Counted from the stretch's first letter, positions 23,373 through 31,800 are shown. The stretch is 64,000 nt of DNA from RGIG7179 sp051893555 (GCA_051893555.1 JBJFHL010000091.1:1-64000); one strand, 5' to 3'. Numbers and translations are program-made. The notes: generated by a model from the letters alone, not told the origin.

Positions 23373-24410
23373 TTATAGTTTGGGGGTGGGCTGGTTCTGC
23401 AGCATGGTATCGTACAGCTTCCGCACATACCGAATCCGTGCCGGAGTCCACTCCTTTTTTGTATAAATGGTTCTAATGTCATAGTGCTGCCGCAGATACT
23501 CCGCCCAATCGGAAGGGGTAGTCTGGTCATGGAGTATCGTGACGAACGGCACATCATCTATGGTGAGAGTGTATTTCACCTCATACCGCAGATTGTGGAA
23601 CGCCATGAATTTGAGGGTCAGCCCCTCAAGATCTGTCCCATCGTAGAGCATAGGAACCAGGTCCATCCTCTTTTTGATAAAGCGGCTCTCAGTGTGAAGA
23701 GTCTGCCTCATGTCATATGCCCTCGGCATATGGCAGTCCGCGCAAAGAAGGGCGACATCCTGTTGCCGGACTTCCTTGCACTTGTGCTTTTCCGCTTCCA
23801 CGGCACAGGCGTAGAACAGTTCCACATTATACTTCCATTCGAGAATATACAGCGCAATGGTGGCAAAAACCCGATCCTCCTCAAGCCTGTCCACTAAGGA
23901 CTGGGTGAGACGGTCGTAATCATCCATCAGTTCAATGAACTCTGCATTGGATACTTTCTTCACGCTACAGATCCGCTTGCTGATGATGGTTTTCAGGACA
24001 GGATGGTCTGCCATCGTGGACAGTTCAAAGAACTGCATGGGGGTCAGTTTATGACCCGCCAGCTTGTTTTCGATCCCAGTCATATCGTCCGGCAACAGAT
24101 CCGGGTGACCGCCGCCCATGGTCTTCACCATATTTTCATATTGAAGGCTACGGTAATGCTGGGCATACTTCAGCACCCGCTGGTTTCTCATGCGTATATC
24201 GTCAGAGTCCTTCAGACCGTCCTCCACATAGGAGCGGAGGGATGCTCTCGGCTCGGACTCGTAGTATTCATCTCTAATCAGTTCCATCATGATGCAATGA
24301 CGCAACTCCCTTAAGTCAAACGGCTGTGCATCCAGCTCTATGTGAAATAATTGGTCGCTCATAGCCGATAACCCGGCATCCAGCAATTCCGTTACATAGT
24401 CCATCGACAT
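23373..24410 (-). CDS. Hypothetical protein in XRE/ImmA operon
   Basis: 345 residues from ATG 24410 (AAGGGAGG upstream). Mostly helical and charged, with no motif recognised; CADCHMPRAYDMRQTLHTES may hold a metal-binding Cys pair. It follows the ImmA/IrrE peptidase gene with a 14-base gap and is likely part of the same leftward unit. Could be the effector whose regulator is cut by the peptidase; this is only inferred from order. Confidence 0.65.
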   Translation of the reverse strand: MSMDYVTELLDAGLSAMSDQLFHIELDAQPFDLRELRHCIMMELIRDEYYESEPRASLRSYVEDGLKDSDDIRMRNQRVLKYAQHYRSLQYENMVKTMGGGHPDLLPDDMTGIENKLAGHKLTPMQFFELSTMADHPVLKTIISKRICSVKKVSNAEFIELMDDYDRLTQSLVDRLEEDRVFATIALYILEWKYNVELFYACAVEAEKHKCKEVRQQDVALLCADCHMPRAYDMRQTLHTESRFIKKRMDLVPMLYDGTDLEGLTLKFMAFHNLRYEVKYTLTIDDVPFVTILHDQTTPSDWAEYLRQHYDIRTIYTKKEWTPARIRYVRKLYDTMLQNQPTPKL

Positions 24411-24424
24411 ATGGGCGCCTCCCT

Positions 24425-25207
24425 TCATGCAAGTAAATCCAGAAAATCGTAAATCCCACTCTGATGCTGAATCTCAGAGCTTACAAGTCCCAAGGACTTT
24501 AAACGGTATAAGGCCGACTCATGCGATACATTGAAAATATCTGATACCGCCTCCGCCATAAAGTACGCAGCCACATTCGGATTGCTGTTCTGTACCTTCC
24601 TTTTTGTTTCCTCGGCGACCAGCAGAACCATCTTCTTGGGCATCAGAAAAGCCGAGGACATTGCGTTTGCCTGCCACTCCATCCAGTCGTGATCGTCCCA
24701 GAGCCGGCTGTCCTTGGAGGCGATCTTGGAACTATCCGTGCGGCACTGAATCATCGCCGCCTCATTTGCGGTGTCAAACAGCGTCAGCTGGTTTCTGTCA
24801 TAGCCGAAATACTCCTCGTGCAGCACCCCGTGTCCGGCAGCTTCATGCCCCATGGTAAATCGGTACCGATGCTCCTGGTTTTCTTCCAGCAAGGTGTTAT
24901 CGATAATGATGGTCTTTGCCCTTGCGCTGATGTACTCGGCTTCCTGTTTTTCGGGATTGTATACCACGACCTTGTTGGTGTCATTGAAAACAGTCATCCC
25001 GAGATAGACCCCGCAATGGGAAAGATACTGGTAGTCCTGCTCCATCCCCAAATAATCCTGGGCAAACAAGTCTACATCCAGAGCCTGGGGATGAACCATC
25101 GCATCCGGGCAGAAATCCTGCACCAGCTGTTCGCCAATGTCATCAATCTGCTTTCGGCTGAGTACGGGAACACCAGACCGTTTTCTGTTAATGTTGAGTC
25201 TTACCAT
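24425..25207 (-). CDS. ImmA/IrrE metallopeptidase
   Basis: 260 residues. RFTMGHEAAGHGVLHEEYF has the HExxH zinc motif, with a further acidic ligand likely in WMEWQANAMSSAFLMPK; this is the ImmA/IrrE (COG2856) fold, whose members cut an XRE repressor to induce mobile elements or stress genes. The C-terminal AVSDIFNVSHESALYRLKSL resembles a short helix-turn-helix. AAAGG at seven bases before the ATG. The XRE gene immediately upstream is the obvious target. Confidence 0.9.
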   Translation of the reverse strand: MVRLNINRKRSGVPVLSRKQIDDIGEQLVQDFCPDAMVHPQALDVDLFAQDYLGMEQDYQYLSHCGVYLGMTVFNDTNKVVVYNPEKQEAEYISARAKTIIIDNTLLEENQEHRYRFTMGHEAAGHGVLHEEYFGYDRNQLTLFDTANEAAMIQCRTDSSKIASKDSRLWDDHDWMEWQANAMSSAFLMPKKMVLLVAEETKRKVQNSNPNVAAYFMAEAVSDIFNVSHESALYRLKSLGLVSSEIQHQSGIYDFLDLLA

Positions 25208-25217
25208 ATATAGCCTT

Positions 25218-25589
25218 TTACCCCTTCCGCTTCTTTAACTCTTCCACGAAACGCAGCCACTCCTGTTCACCAGCATCGAGGTCACGGGCGGTTCTGAGAG
25301 CCGCACTGACATAGTCTCGCTGCATAATATACTCCGGCAGATCAGGCGCAACAGAGTTTCTCTTCTTACCAGCCAGATCCAGCATCAAGGCATAGTCATC
25401 GCTGTCCAGTTCCAGGATTTGGCCCAGCAGCTCCAGCTTGTCCATATCAAAAGGATTCCGGCGGTCTTTCTCCACGTCACTGAGGAATGGAGCAGAGCAT
25501 TTCAGCAGTTCTGCCATCTTCCTTAACGTGATTTGTTTTTCTTCCCTTTTGGTCTTGATAAATTCTCCAAAATTAGCGTATGCGTTCAT
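25218..25589 (-). CDS. XRE-family regulator paired with ImmA
   Basis: 123 residues. Helix-turn-helix at 8-65: FIKTKREEKQITLRKMAELL then KCSAPFLSDVEKDRRNP. The C-terminus (DYVSAALRTARDLDAGEQEW) is helical and may include the cleavage region. A consensus promoter and a palindrome (AAGTTTGC-N6-GCTAACTT) lie upstream, the latter at the expected transcription start, indicating autoregulation. It heads a three-gene unit with the peptidase and the 345-residue protein. Confidence 0.88.
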   Translation of the reverse strand: MNAYANFGEFIKTKREEKQITLRKMAELLKCSAPFLSDVEKDRRNPFDMDKLELLGQILELDSDDYALMLDLAGKKRNSVAPDLPEYIMQRDYVSAALRTARDLDAGEQEWLRFVEELKKRKG

Positions 25590-25707
25590 CTTCGTTCACC
25601 TTTACTTTAAATTTGTCCACAATTCCATCAACCCCTGACCGAACGACATCTGCCGCTATCGGCGGGTACCTCCACATTAACAGGACAATCTAACTGGCGG
25701 CGTTATC

Positions 25708-25767
25708 AAGTTTGCTTGTTCGCTAACTTGCTTACACCATTATATTCGATTTTCGTAAAGGTGTCAA
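25708..25767 (-). promoter_or_regulatory. Promoter and operator of XRE/ImmA unit
   Basis: On the minus strand TTGACA (25762-25767), 17 bases, TATAAT (25739-25744): a perfect sigma-A promoter. The inverted repeat AAGTTTGC-N6-GCTAACTT (25708-25729) covers the start of transcription. The gap 25590-25807 holds no gene. Confidence 0.85.
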
Positions 25768-25807
25768 CCCCATTTTGCCGATTTGTTTTGAACGCAACGT
25801 TAGGGGC

Positions 25808-26842
25808 TTATTCTCCGTTCAGATTGTTGTCAAAGGAGGTCAGCCATTCCAGTATGGCATCTACAGAAATCTCTCCATCTTCTTTCTGCTTCTTCCGCGC
25901 TCTCATCCCCTCGGTGAGTTCATTGAATCGCTCTTGCAATGCGGAGTCATCCGGGTGGCGTTTGATCGCCATCTTCAACCGCATATACAGTCTGCGGTAC
26001 TCCTGAGTCAAGACATCGTTCTTCATCTTTTTGGCTCTGGTAGCATTTGCTCCGACTTCCCGGCATTCCTTGGTTTCGTCCTGGGGCGAAGGATAGCCGC
26101 AGTACACGGAATCAGATCTACCCACAGGCACAAAGTAGTTCCCGCAGTTCTTGCACTTCACAAATTTTGTTTGTGCGTCCATAGCGTGAGCGGCTTCAAA
26201 CAGGATCAGCGACATGGAGGACTTGATCGTGTATATGGAATGGAACGCATTATCGTAAAACATAATGTGGAAATCAATATGCTGGAAGTCCGTGTTGGCA
26301 GCATACAGACCCCAGAAGGCCATTACCTGATCTTCCTCATATTCCTCGCCGGAAACCAGCATATTGAAGGAATGCTTGAATGCAACGTAGGAATTTGCAT
26401 ACGCCGCATAGGCACTCAACAACGCCTGCCCGATAGTGGTAATGCCAAACTCCTCATAACCTGTCTCCTCCAAGATGAAAGACTTTACCTGGTCTGTGTC
26501 CCTATCCTGGTTGAGGGGGTCAAGCAGCTCTTTCAGTTCTTCTTCGTTCGCACGATTGAAGTCCGCCATGAAGCCCGAAAAGTCCGTAAGAATCATCACT
26601 GCTGTGATTACACCAAACTTCTCCAGACAGGCTTCATAAAGACTCATGAGTGCGTGACCACCGTTTTCTTGAAAATCTGCGTCTTGGAAGTACGGGTTTT
26701 CCAGGATGAGCGGTTTGATCTCCGTGGGGCGGAGTCTGGCGTACTCACAAGCCATACCGCCAATCGGATATTCCTTGATGATGTCGCCTTCCATCACGAT
26801 ATTCTTCTTGCCGTCAAAATCCACATTCAAACCGATGTCCAT
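25808..26842 (-). CDS. DUF6076 domain protein
   Basis: 344 residues. The C-terminal third contains a zinc-binding segment, KCKNCGNYFVPVGRSDSVYC followed by GYPSPQDETKECREVG, as in DUF6076 proteins. The N-terminal part is helical and acidic, without motifs. Such proteins occur in Firmicute mobile elements and are uncharacterised. AGGAGGTACATAGC precedes the ATG. It has its own promoter with an operator overlapping the -10 box. Confidence 0.75.
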   Translation of the reverse strand: MDIGLNVDFDGKKNIVMEGDIIKEYPIGGMACEYARLRPTEIKPLILENPYFQDADFQENGGHALMSLYEACLEKFGVITAVMILTDFSGFMADFNRANEEELKELLDPLNQDRDTDQVKSFILEETGYEEFGITTIGQALLSAYAAYANSYVAFKHSFNMLVSGEEYEEDQVMAFWGLYAANTDFQHIDFHIMFYDNAFHSIYTIKSSMSLILFEAAHAMDAQTKFVKCKNCGNYFVPVGRSDSVYCGYPSPQDETKECREVGANATRAKKMKNDVLTQEYRRLYMRLKMAIKRHPDDSALQERFNELTEGMRARKKQKEDGEISVDAILEWLTSFDNNLNGE

Positions 26843-26905
26843 GCTATGTACCTCCTGTTATCAATCGCTATTGGCTTCCGAAAACGAGCAACTGTAAACA
26901 ATCGC

Positions 26906-26957
26906 TGTTATCATCCATCTGTTGATAACATTATATCAAATCTCACCCCGTAGTCAA
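26906..26957 (-). promoter_or_regulatory. Promoter and operator of DUF6076 gene
   Basis: On the minus strand TTGACT (26952-26957), 16 bases, TGA-TATAAT (26930-26935, extended -10). TGTTATCA-N9-TGATAACA (26906-26930) is a perfect 8-bp inverted repeat touching the -10 box. Further TTGCTAAC copies lie upstream, near 26979 and 27001. Confidence 0.8.
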
Positions 26958-27003
26958 TAGATAGCAAGAATAACAGTTGCTAACATTTCAGAACTACTGA
27001 TTG

Positions 27004-28251
27004 CTAACGCCCCATCACACCAGGCATCTGAACCAGGTGACGGTTATCAATGGGCATCTTTAAGTCGCCCAGAAGGCAAGCCTGGAACACGGCTCTCTTG
27101 CCAAACCTTCGCCGTATTTCCTCTATGCAGTCATCCAGCTTTTCTGCCTTTTCCACACGGCGCATATCCGTGAAGAGATTAATCTGCTCTGGATCATCCT
27201 TGGGGCGGAGGTTGATTGCCCGGACGGTCACAGCACGGACAGGCATCGTCCAGTGATAGTTGTCATGGAAGATCTGGATGGCTTTGTGGGCGATGGCAGA
27301 GGGGCTTTGGGTTGAAAGTGACAGCGGCGCCTGATACTGCCGGAACCCCAGATCGTTACTCCGCACACTGATCTGCACACCACTGGCTTTCAGCTTATGA
27401 ATGCGAAGCCGATGACCGATGTCCTGCGACAGTTCCAGCATGACCTTCCACACTTCATCCTCATTCTCCAAATCAGCGGTGCAGGTGATTCCGTGCCCCA
27501 CGGACTTAATGGGGGAAACGAAGTCCTTGTGCATGACGGGCGTATCGTCCTTGCCGGCAGCATACTTCCACAGCTGGAGTCCGTTCACCCCCAGGAGTCT
27601 TCTGAGAAACTCCGGGTCGGTGGCGGCAATGTCGCCGATGGTGTGTATGCCGTACTTGTCGAACTTGGCGGCGGTTGCCCTTCCTACGAATAAGAGGTCA
27701 GAGGCAGGTAAGGGCCATACCTTCTCCTGAAAGCTGTCCTTTGGAATTTCGGTCACGGCATCCGGTTTTTTCATATCACTGCCCAGTTTGGCAAAAATCT
27801 TATTATAGGAAACACCGATGGAAACCGTCAGCCCAAGTTCCTCCTTGATCTCCTGCCGAATGCTCTCTGCGATCTTCATGCCGTCACCGCACACACGATA
27901 GCTTCCGGTAACATCGAGCCAGCACTCATCCATTCCATACGGCTCGACCTGGTCTGTATATCTCTGGTAAATGTTGCGGGCCAGTTCAGAATACTTGAGA
28001 TACTGGTCATACTGGGGCTTCACCATAATGAGGTTAGGGCACCGTTGTCTGGCTTCCCAGTTGACCATCCCTGTCTTTACACCAGCTTTCTTCGCCAGTT
28101 CCGATTTCGCCAGCACGATGCCGTGTCGGTTCTCTGTACTTCCACAGACTGCTACTGGTTTTCCTCTTAGGCTGGGGTCGAGCATCATCTCAACCGAGGC
28201 GTAAAAGCAGTTCATATCGCTATGTAATATCGTTCTTTCACCCAAATTCAT
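27004..28251 (-). CDS. Y-family DNA polymerase (DinB/UmuC-like)
   Basis: 415 residues from ATG 28251 (GAGGAAGG upstream). ILHSDMNCFYASVEMMLDPS has the first metal aspartate, and YGMDECWLDVTGSYRV the catalytic DE pair; LTVSIGVSYNKIFAKLGSDM and the helix-hairpin-helix IGDIAATDPEFLRRLLG follow. The C-terminal little-finger domain is complete. Translesion polymerases on mobile elements serve mutagenic repair or immunity to SOS. The promoter region carries six GAAGTT/AACTTC copies, not the SOS LexA box, so regulation is through the neighbouring XRE protein. Confidence 0.92.
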   Translation of the reverse strand: MNLGERTILHSDMNCFYASVEMMLDPSLRGKPVAVCGSTENRHGIVLAKSELAKKAGVKTGMVNWEARQRCPNLIMVKPQYDQYLKYSELARNIYQRYTDQVEPYGMDECWLDVTGSYRVCGDGMKIAESIRQEIKEELGLTVSIGVSYNKIFAKLGSDMKKPDAVTEIPKDSFQEKVWPLPASDLLFVGRATAAKFDKYGIHTIGDIAATDPEFLRRLLGVNGLQLWKYAAGKDDTPVMHKDFVSPIKSVGHGITCTADLENEDEVWKVMLELSQDIGHRLRIHKLKASGVQISVRSNDLGFRQYQAPLSLSTQSPSAIAHKAIQIFHDNYHWTMPVRAVTVRAINLRPKDDPEQINLFTDMRRVEKAEKLDDCIEEIRRRFGKRAVFQACLLGDLKMPIDNRHLVQMPGVMGR

Positions 28252-28282
28252 CACCTTCCTCAAAAAACTTCATCAAACCCTA

Positions 28283-28311
28283 TTGACAAAGTGAAGTTTT
28301 GTGAATATACT
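28283..28311 (+). promoter_or_regulatory. Rightward promoter for XRE/ImmA unit
   Basis: TTGACA (28283-28288), 17 bases, TATACT (28306-28311). It points to the XRE gene at 28428 and runs across the opposing dinB promoter. Confidence 0.8.
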
Positions 28312-28341
28312 TTTCTCATAACTTCACCGAACTTCACCCGT

Positions 28342-28370
28342 ATAATAGCACTGGAATGAAGTTTCGTCAA
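28342..28370 (-). promoter_or_regulatory. Leftward promoter for dinB
   Basis: On the minus strand TTGACG (28365-28370), 17 bases, TATTAT (28342-28347). It points to dinB and fires towards the rightward promoter at 28283, so the two face each other. Confidence 0.8.
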
Positions 28371-28427
28371 TAGATGTGGTAAAGTTGATGAAGTTACGGA
28401 AGGAAATTTTTGAAAGGAAGGGCTACC

Positions 28428-28856
28428 ATGACGTTTTCTGATAAAATCAAGGTCTCACGTGAACTATGCAATTTAACCCAGCAGCAGCTTGCTGACAAGG
28501 TTGGCGTATCCAAGCGCACCATTGCTTCCTATGAATCCTCCGGGGCGATTGCCCGCTCCTCTACTATGAGAAAGCTGGCGGTAGCACTTAATGTTTCTTA
28601 TGACTATCTGGCAAACGATGAAGTGACCGACCCCAAGCAGGGCATCGAAAAAATAGAACACATTGAGGCTGTCAGAGGTCAGTTCGGTGACAGAGCCGCC
28701 CTTGAAGTGGACGAACTATTGGAGCGTAATGCCGCCCTCTTTGCTGGCGGCGAACTGAGTGAGGAAGCCAAGGACGCATTCTTTACCGCTGTTACCAAAG
28801 CATACCTGGAATGTAAAGAGGAAGCCAGAAAAACCTTTGGTCGCAAAAAGAAATAA
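28428..28856 (+). CDS. XRE-family regulator (control gene beside dinB)
   Basis: 142 residues from ATG 28428 (GGAAGGG upstream). Residues 4-60 form a Cro/CI helix-turn-helix: IKVSRELCNLTQQQLADKVG then VSKRTIASYESSG. The rest is helical (ALEVDELLERNAALFAGGEL) and ends in a basic GRKKK. It heads a rightward unit with an ImmA/IrrE peptidase gene and is probably the lysogeny-type repressor of the dinB control region. Confidence 0.9.
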   Translation: MTFSDKIKVSRELCNLTQQQLADKVGVSKRTIASYESSGAIARSSTMRKLAVALNVSYDYLANDEVTDPKQGIEKIEHIEAVRGQFGDRAALEVDELLERNAALFAGGELSEEAKDAFFTAVTKAYLECKEEARKTFGRKKK

Positions 28857-28917
28857 GTCCGATTTATTGTACACATGATTTTCTATAATTAAAGTGATAC
28901 AGAAACGAGGGATCTGA

Positions 28918-29469
28918 ATGACCGTGGATTTTATTTGCCGTGAAGTTAAGCGGCTAAAGCGAAAATTCCATGAGACAGACCCGTTCAAGCTGTGTGATGC
29001 GATGGGTATCATACTTCTGTATGCGCCGATGGGTACATACCCAGGAGCCTGCAAGGGATTCTTCCTGGCACAGAGCCGCAAACGCTCAATCACCGTAAAC
29101 AGTGATCTCCCGGAGGCGATACAAAGAATTATCGTCACGCACGAACTGGGTCACGCTGTTCTCCACGCCAAGGCCGTGGGCGTGAATGCCTTCCACGACT
29201 TTGAGTTATTTGACAGCACCTCCTTCATGGAGTATGAAGCGAATGTTTTTGCAGCCGAATTTCTTATGGATGATGACGATGTCCTGGAGAAGCTGAATGA
29301 GGACATATCCTTCTTTGGGGCTGCTTCCTTGCTCCGCGTCCCACCAGAACTGCTGGACTTCAAGTTCCGCCTGATGAAGCGGAACGGGTACAAATTGATA
29401 GATCCGCCTTTGATGGCGAATTCCAACTTCCTAAAGGATGTAGAAACGGAGGTCACAGATGAATATTAA
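28918..29469 (+). CDS. ImmA/IrrE metallopeptidase
   Basis: 183 residues. RIIVTHELGHAVLHAKAVG carries HExxH, and FMEYEANVFAAEFLMDDDDV the third ligand region of the ImmA/IrrE family. It follows the XRE gene by 61 bases; the pair is the classic repressor and anti-repressor protease arrangement known from ICEBs1. GAGGGATCTG precedes the ATG. Its 3' end overlaps the next gene by 11 bases. Confidence 0.92.
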   Translation: MTVDFICREVKRLKRKFHETDPFKLCDAMGIILLYAPMGTYPGACKGFFLAQSRKRSITVNSDLPEAIQRIIVTHELGHAVLHAKAVGVNAFHDFELFDSTSFMEYEANVFAAEFLMDDDDVLEKLNEDISFFGAASLLRVPPELLDFKFRLMKRNGYKLIDPPLMANSNFLKDVETEVTDEY

Positions 29470-29728
29470 GGTCTATGTGGATGTGACCGCCAAGTTCAAC
29501 AGCGATGGATTCCTGATTCCTATCAACCTTACTTGGGAAGATGGTCAAGTTTTTGAAATCGACCGTGTCACCGATATCCGACAGGCAGCCGCCATGAAGG
29601 CCGGGGGACAGGGTGACCGTTACACAATATGGGTCAGAGGAAAGCAAAGCTATCTGTTCTTTGAACGGAGCAACTCTCTCACAGGTAACAACCTGGGGCG
29701 CTGGTTCGTAGAGAGGAGGACGGCATGA
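29459..29728 (+). CDS. Small hypothetical protein
   Basis: 89 residues: MNIKVYVDVTAKFNSDGFLI, PINLTWEDGQVFEIDRVTDI, then KAGGQGDRYTIWVRGKQSYL. A compact beta-rich protein of the sort that follows XRE/ImmA pairs in Firmicute elements. GGAGGTCACAG lies before the ATG inside the peptidase gene. Function unknown. Confidence 0.75.
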   Translation: MNIKVYVDVTAKFNSDGFLIPINLTWEDGQVFEIDRVTDIRQAAAMKAGGQGDRYTIWVRGKQSYLFFERSNSLTGNNLGRWFVERRTA

Positions 29729-29814
29729 ATACAGATGTTACATATATCACTGCTCTGAACTTCTTAAAAGTCGTCAGCGAGGCAAGGGATATGAACCAAG
29801 CCCGCAAGAGGTAA
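29725..29814 (+). CDS. Very small ORF in XRE/ImmA unit
   Basis: 29 residues, MNTDVTYITALNFLKVVSEA followed by RDMNQARKR. It has a strong GAGAGGAGGACGGC site and overlaps the previous gene by four bases, so it is likely translated. An amphipathic helix is probable. No family was recognised. Confidence 0.5.
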   Translation: MNTDVTYITALNFLKVVSEARDMNQARKR

Positions 29815-29818
29815 AAGT

Positions 29819-30304
29819 ATGGCAAATGAAGCTGAACTCCGAAAGCACCGCTGTTGCTTCACCGGACACCGCCCAGAGAAATTGCACAAGCCGGAGGAGC
29901 AGATAAAAAAAGACCTGGAAGTAGCAATTCTCCAGGCAGTGGATGACGGGTTCGTCACCTTTATTTCCGGTATGGCACGAGGCGTGGACATATGGGCGGC
30001 AGAGATTGTTCTCCGCCTGCGGGAGTCCAATCCTGCAATCCACCTTGTGGCTGCATCACCCTATCGTGGGTTTGAAAGCCGATGGTCTGCGGATTGGCAA
30101 TCGCGGTACAATGCTATTCTGCAACAAGCCGATCTGGTTAGGTTCGTATGCCCCAGCTACAGCCGTGACTGCTTTCAACGCCGGAACGAATGGATGGTCG
30201 ACCGAAGCAGTCGGGTAATAGCCGTATACAACGGAGAACCCGGCGGCACACGGAACACGATCGAATACGCCAAAGCAAAAAAAGTGGAGTGCTTCAAAAT
30301 CTGA
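29819..30304 (+). CDS. SLOG/DUF1273-family protein
   Basis: 161 residues. CCFTGHRPEKLHKPEE, TFISGMARGVDIWAAEIVLR and ADLVRFVCPSYSRDCFQRRN, then RVIAVYNGEPGGTRNTIEYA, match the DUF1273 (YpsA-like) branch of the SLOG superfamily of nucleotide-binding Rossmann folds. SLOG proteins are thought to sense or process nucleotide signals, often in defence. Last gene of the rightward unit; its final codons lie inside the terminator shared with the restriction operon. Confidence 0.9.
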   Translation: MANEAELRKHRCCFTGHRPEKLHKPEEQIKKDLEVAILQAVDDGFVTFISGMARGVDIWAAEIVLRLRESNPAIHLVAASPYRGFESRWSADWQSRYNAILQQADLVRFVCPSYSRDCFQRRNEWMVDRSSRVIAVYNGEPGGTRNTIEYAKAKKVECFKI

Positions 30305-30314
30305 GGCACTCCAC
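30276..30314. terminator. Shared convergent terminator
   Basis: GTGGAGTGC (30284) pairs with GCACTCCAC (30306). On the minus strand it is followed by TTTTTTTGC, ideal for the restriction operon, and it lies within the last codons of the SLOG gene; the plus-strand T tract is weak. Confidence 0.85.
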
Positions 30315-30319
30315 CTTTA

Positions 30320-31795
30320 TCATAGTTCTAAATCATCGATATTGATTTTTTTCTTTGCCAGATAGTACTCGTACATTTTCTTTGCTGGTAACAGCCGTAC
30401 TTGGATATTCTGCAGGTTAAGTTGCTCCAGCATATGCATCCGGGCAACGCCCATTTTAATAATCTCATCTTTTTCCGTGGGCATCAGGAAGCAGTTTTTC
30501 ACTATACCAATGCCGTGGTCTGCGATAAACTGTTTATACGCAAGCTGATACAGGTATTGTTTTGTCACGTCACCGACTCCGGGTTGCCCCCGCAAAACCT
30601 TGTTCGGCTCAAGCTGAATGCAGTAATACTTTGCATCCAGTATAATAAAAGAACAGACACCTTGGATTTCTGCCAGCGTAATGATATCTGGAATGAGGGT
30701 ATCACCAGCTTCTTTTTCAAAGGGTTGTCCGTCCTCTTTCCAGCCTTGCCACTTCGGTTTTTCGATGATGCTTATAAGCTGATCAGTGGCAGTATACCCC
30801 TCTGCAATACCGTTTGGCAGCTGCAGATTACGTAGTTGCGTGTATAGGCGGTCGTTAAATACCTCTTTACACACATCCTCCCACACCAGATTAAAACTGG
30901 TAGTGCCGTACATACTAATACCGAAGTTCTCGGCCAATGTCCTGTGGTGGGCAATATATGCATACAAGGTCTTTAGCAAAACCTGCTTGTGTGTATTGTA
31001 CTGGACATTCAGTTCTGACTGTAGGCGGTAGAGGATATAATCGTCATCTCCCAAATCACCTCTGGTCTCATCGCTGATATCGGCTTCAACCATGTCAAAC
31101 AAGTCCAAAATTCCAGCTTCCCGTAGTTGCTGGGAACACTCTGTAACCACGCATTTATGCAGGCGATAGAAAAAATCATTCTCATCGTCAACAGACCGAT
31201 GGGTATACAAGTCCACATAATATGGCCTGTTATTGCTGATGATAGCAAATCCGTTGTTGATTGTTTGCTCCCACAGAATAGGCCCCTCGCCGTTTAGTTC
31301 CACTATGTCTTCTGTATTGATGTACAGACCATTCTGGTGATAATCATCCAAAATGAACAGCATAACCGCCAGCAGATTAAAACTGCTATTCTGCCCATCA
31401 CCATTATACATATTGATAATCTGTTCCTTGGAGCCATATCGCTGAAGCACTTTTATCGTTTGCTTCATTTCTTCTAATGGCTCTGGATTTTGAGTTATAT
31501 ACTTGGGGTAGCATTTAATAACACGATTTCCAACGGTAAGCACACCCACAAAGGTAAAGACATAAAAACAGTCATTACTCCCGGTGGCATCATCAGTGAT
31601 TGCTAAATCCTCATCTGATAAATCAGACAACTCCATCTGCAAGGGTGTATTCCTAACCGCCTTCATAACCCCGTATGCTTTGAGCCGCCGAAGGAAAGCC
31701 TGGATTTCCTCTTCGGAAAAGGAAAACAAGGTGCGAAGGTCATTTTTTGTATAACGCTTTTGCTCTCTAACATACTTCGAAACGAATGCGTCCAT
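30320..31795 (-). CDS. LlaJI-family restriction endonuclease subunit (McrC-like)
   Basis: 491 residues. The C-terminal domain shows LIPDIITLAEIQGVCSFIIL followed by DAKYY, the PD...DxK nuclease pattern near residues 370-400. The N-terminal helices read like a winged-helix segment. It corresponds to the R2 nuclease of LlaJI-type systems, which acts with the McrB-like GTPase encoded just upstream (5-base gap). Together they cut unmethylated DNA using GTP; target site unknown. Confidence 0.88.
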   Translation of the reverse strand: MDAFVSKYVREQKRYTKNDLRTLFSFSEEEIQAFLRRLKAYGVMKAVRNTPLQMELSDLSDEDLAITDDATGSNDCFYVFTFVGVLTVGNRVIKCYPKYITQNPEPLEEMKQTIKVLQRYGSKEQIINMYNGDGQNSSFNLLAVMLFILDDYHQNGLYINTEDIVELNGEGPILWEQTINNGFAIISNNRPYYVDLYTHRSVDDENDFFYRLHKCVVTECSQQLREAGILDLFDMVEADISDETRGDLGDDDYILYRLQSELNVQYNTHKQVLLKTLYAYIAHHRTLAENFGISMYGTTSFNLVWEDVCKEVFNDRLYTQLRNLQLPNGIAEGYTATDQLISIIEKPKWQGWKEDGQPFEKEAGDTLIPDIITLAEIQGVCSFIILDAKYYCIQLEPNKVLRGQPGVGDVTKQYLYQLAYKQFIADHGIGIVKNCFLMPTEKDEIIKMGVARMHMLEQLNLQNIQVRLLPAKKMYEYYLAKKKINIDDLEL

Positions 31796-31800
31796 GTCGG

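Larger units (their letters stand above)
28266..28395. promoter_or_regulatory. Six GAAGTT/AACTTC sites in the dinB/XRE control region
   Basis: AACTTC at 28266, 28320 and 28330; GAAGTT at 28293, 28358 and 28390. The pair at 28320 and 28330 is spaced one helical turn apart. The sites overlap both promoters here and are probably bound by the XRE protein encoded at 28428. Confidence 0.65.

Noticed and set aside
23006..23557. Longer start for the zinc-ribbon protein (183 residues)
   Set aside because: It overlaps the 345-residue gene, and a strong AAAGGAGG site supports ATG 23194.
25775..26953. 392-residue open frame antisense to the DUF6076 gene
   Set aside because: The minus-strand gene has a promoter, ribosome binding site and a zinc motif; the antisense frame has none of these.
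27004..28395. LexA-controlled SOS promoter for dinB
   Set aside because: The repeats in the control region are GAAGTT/AACTTC, which do not match the Gram-positive LexA box (GAAC-N4-GTTC).
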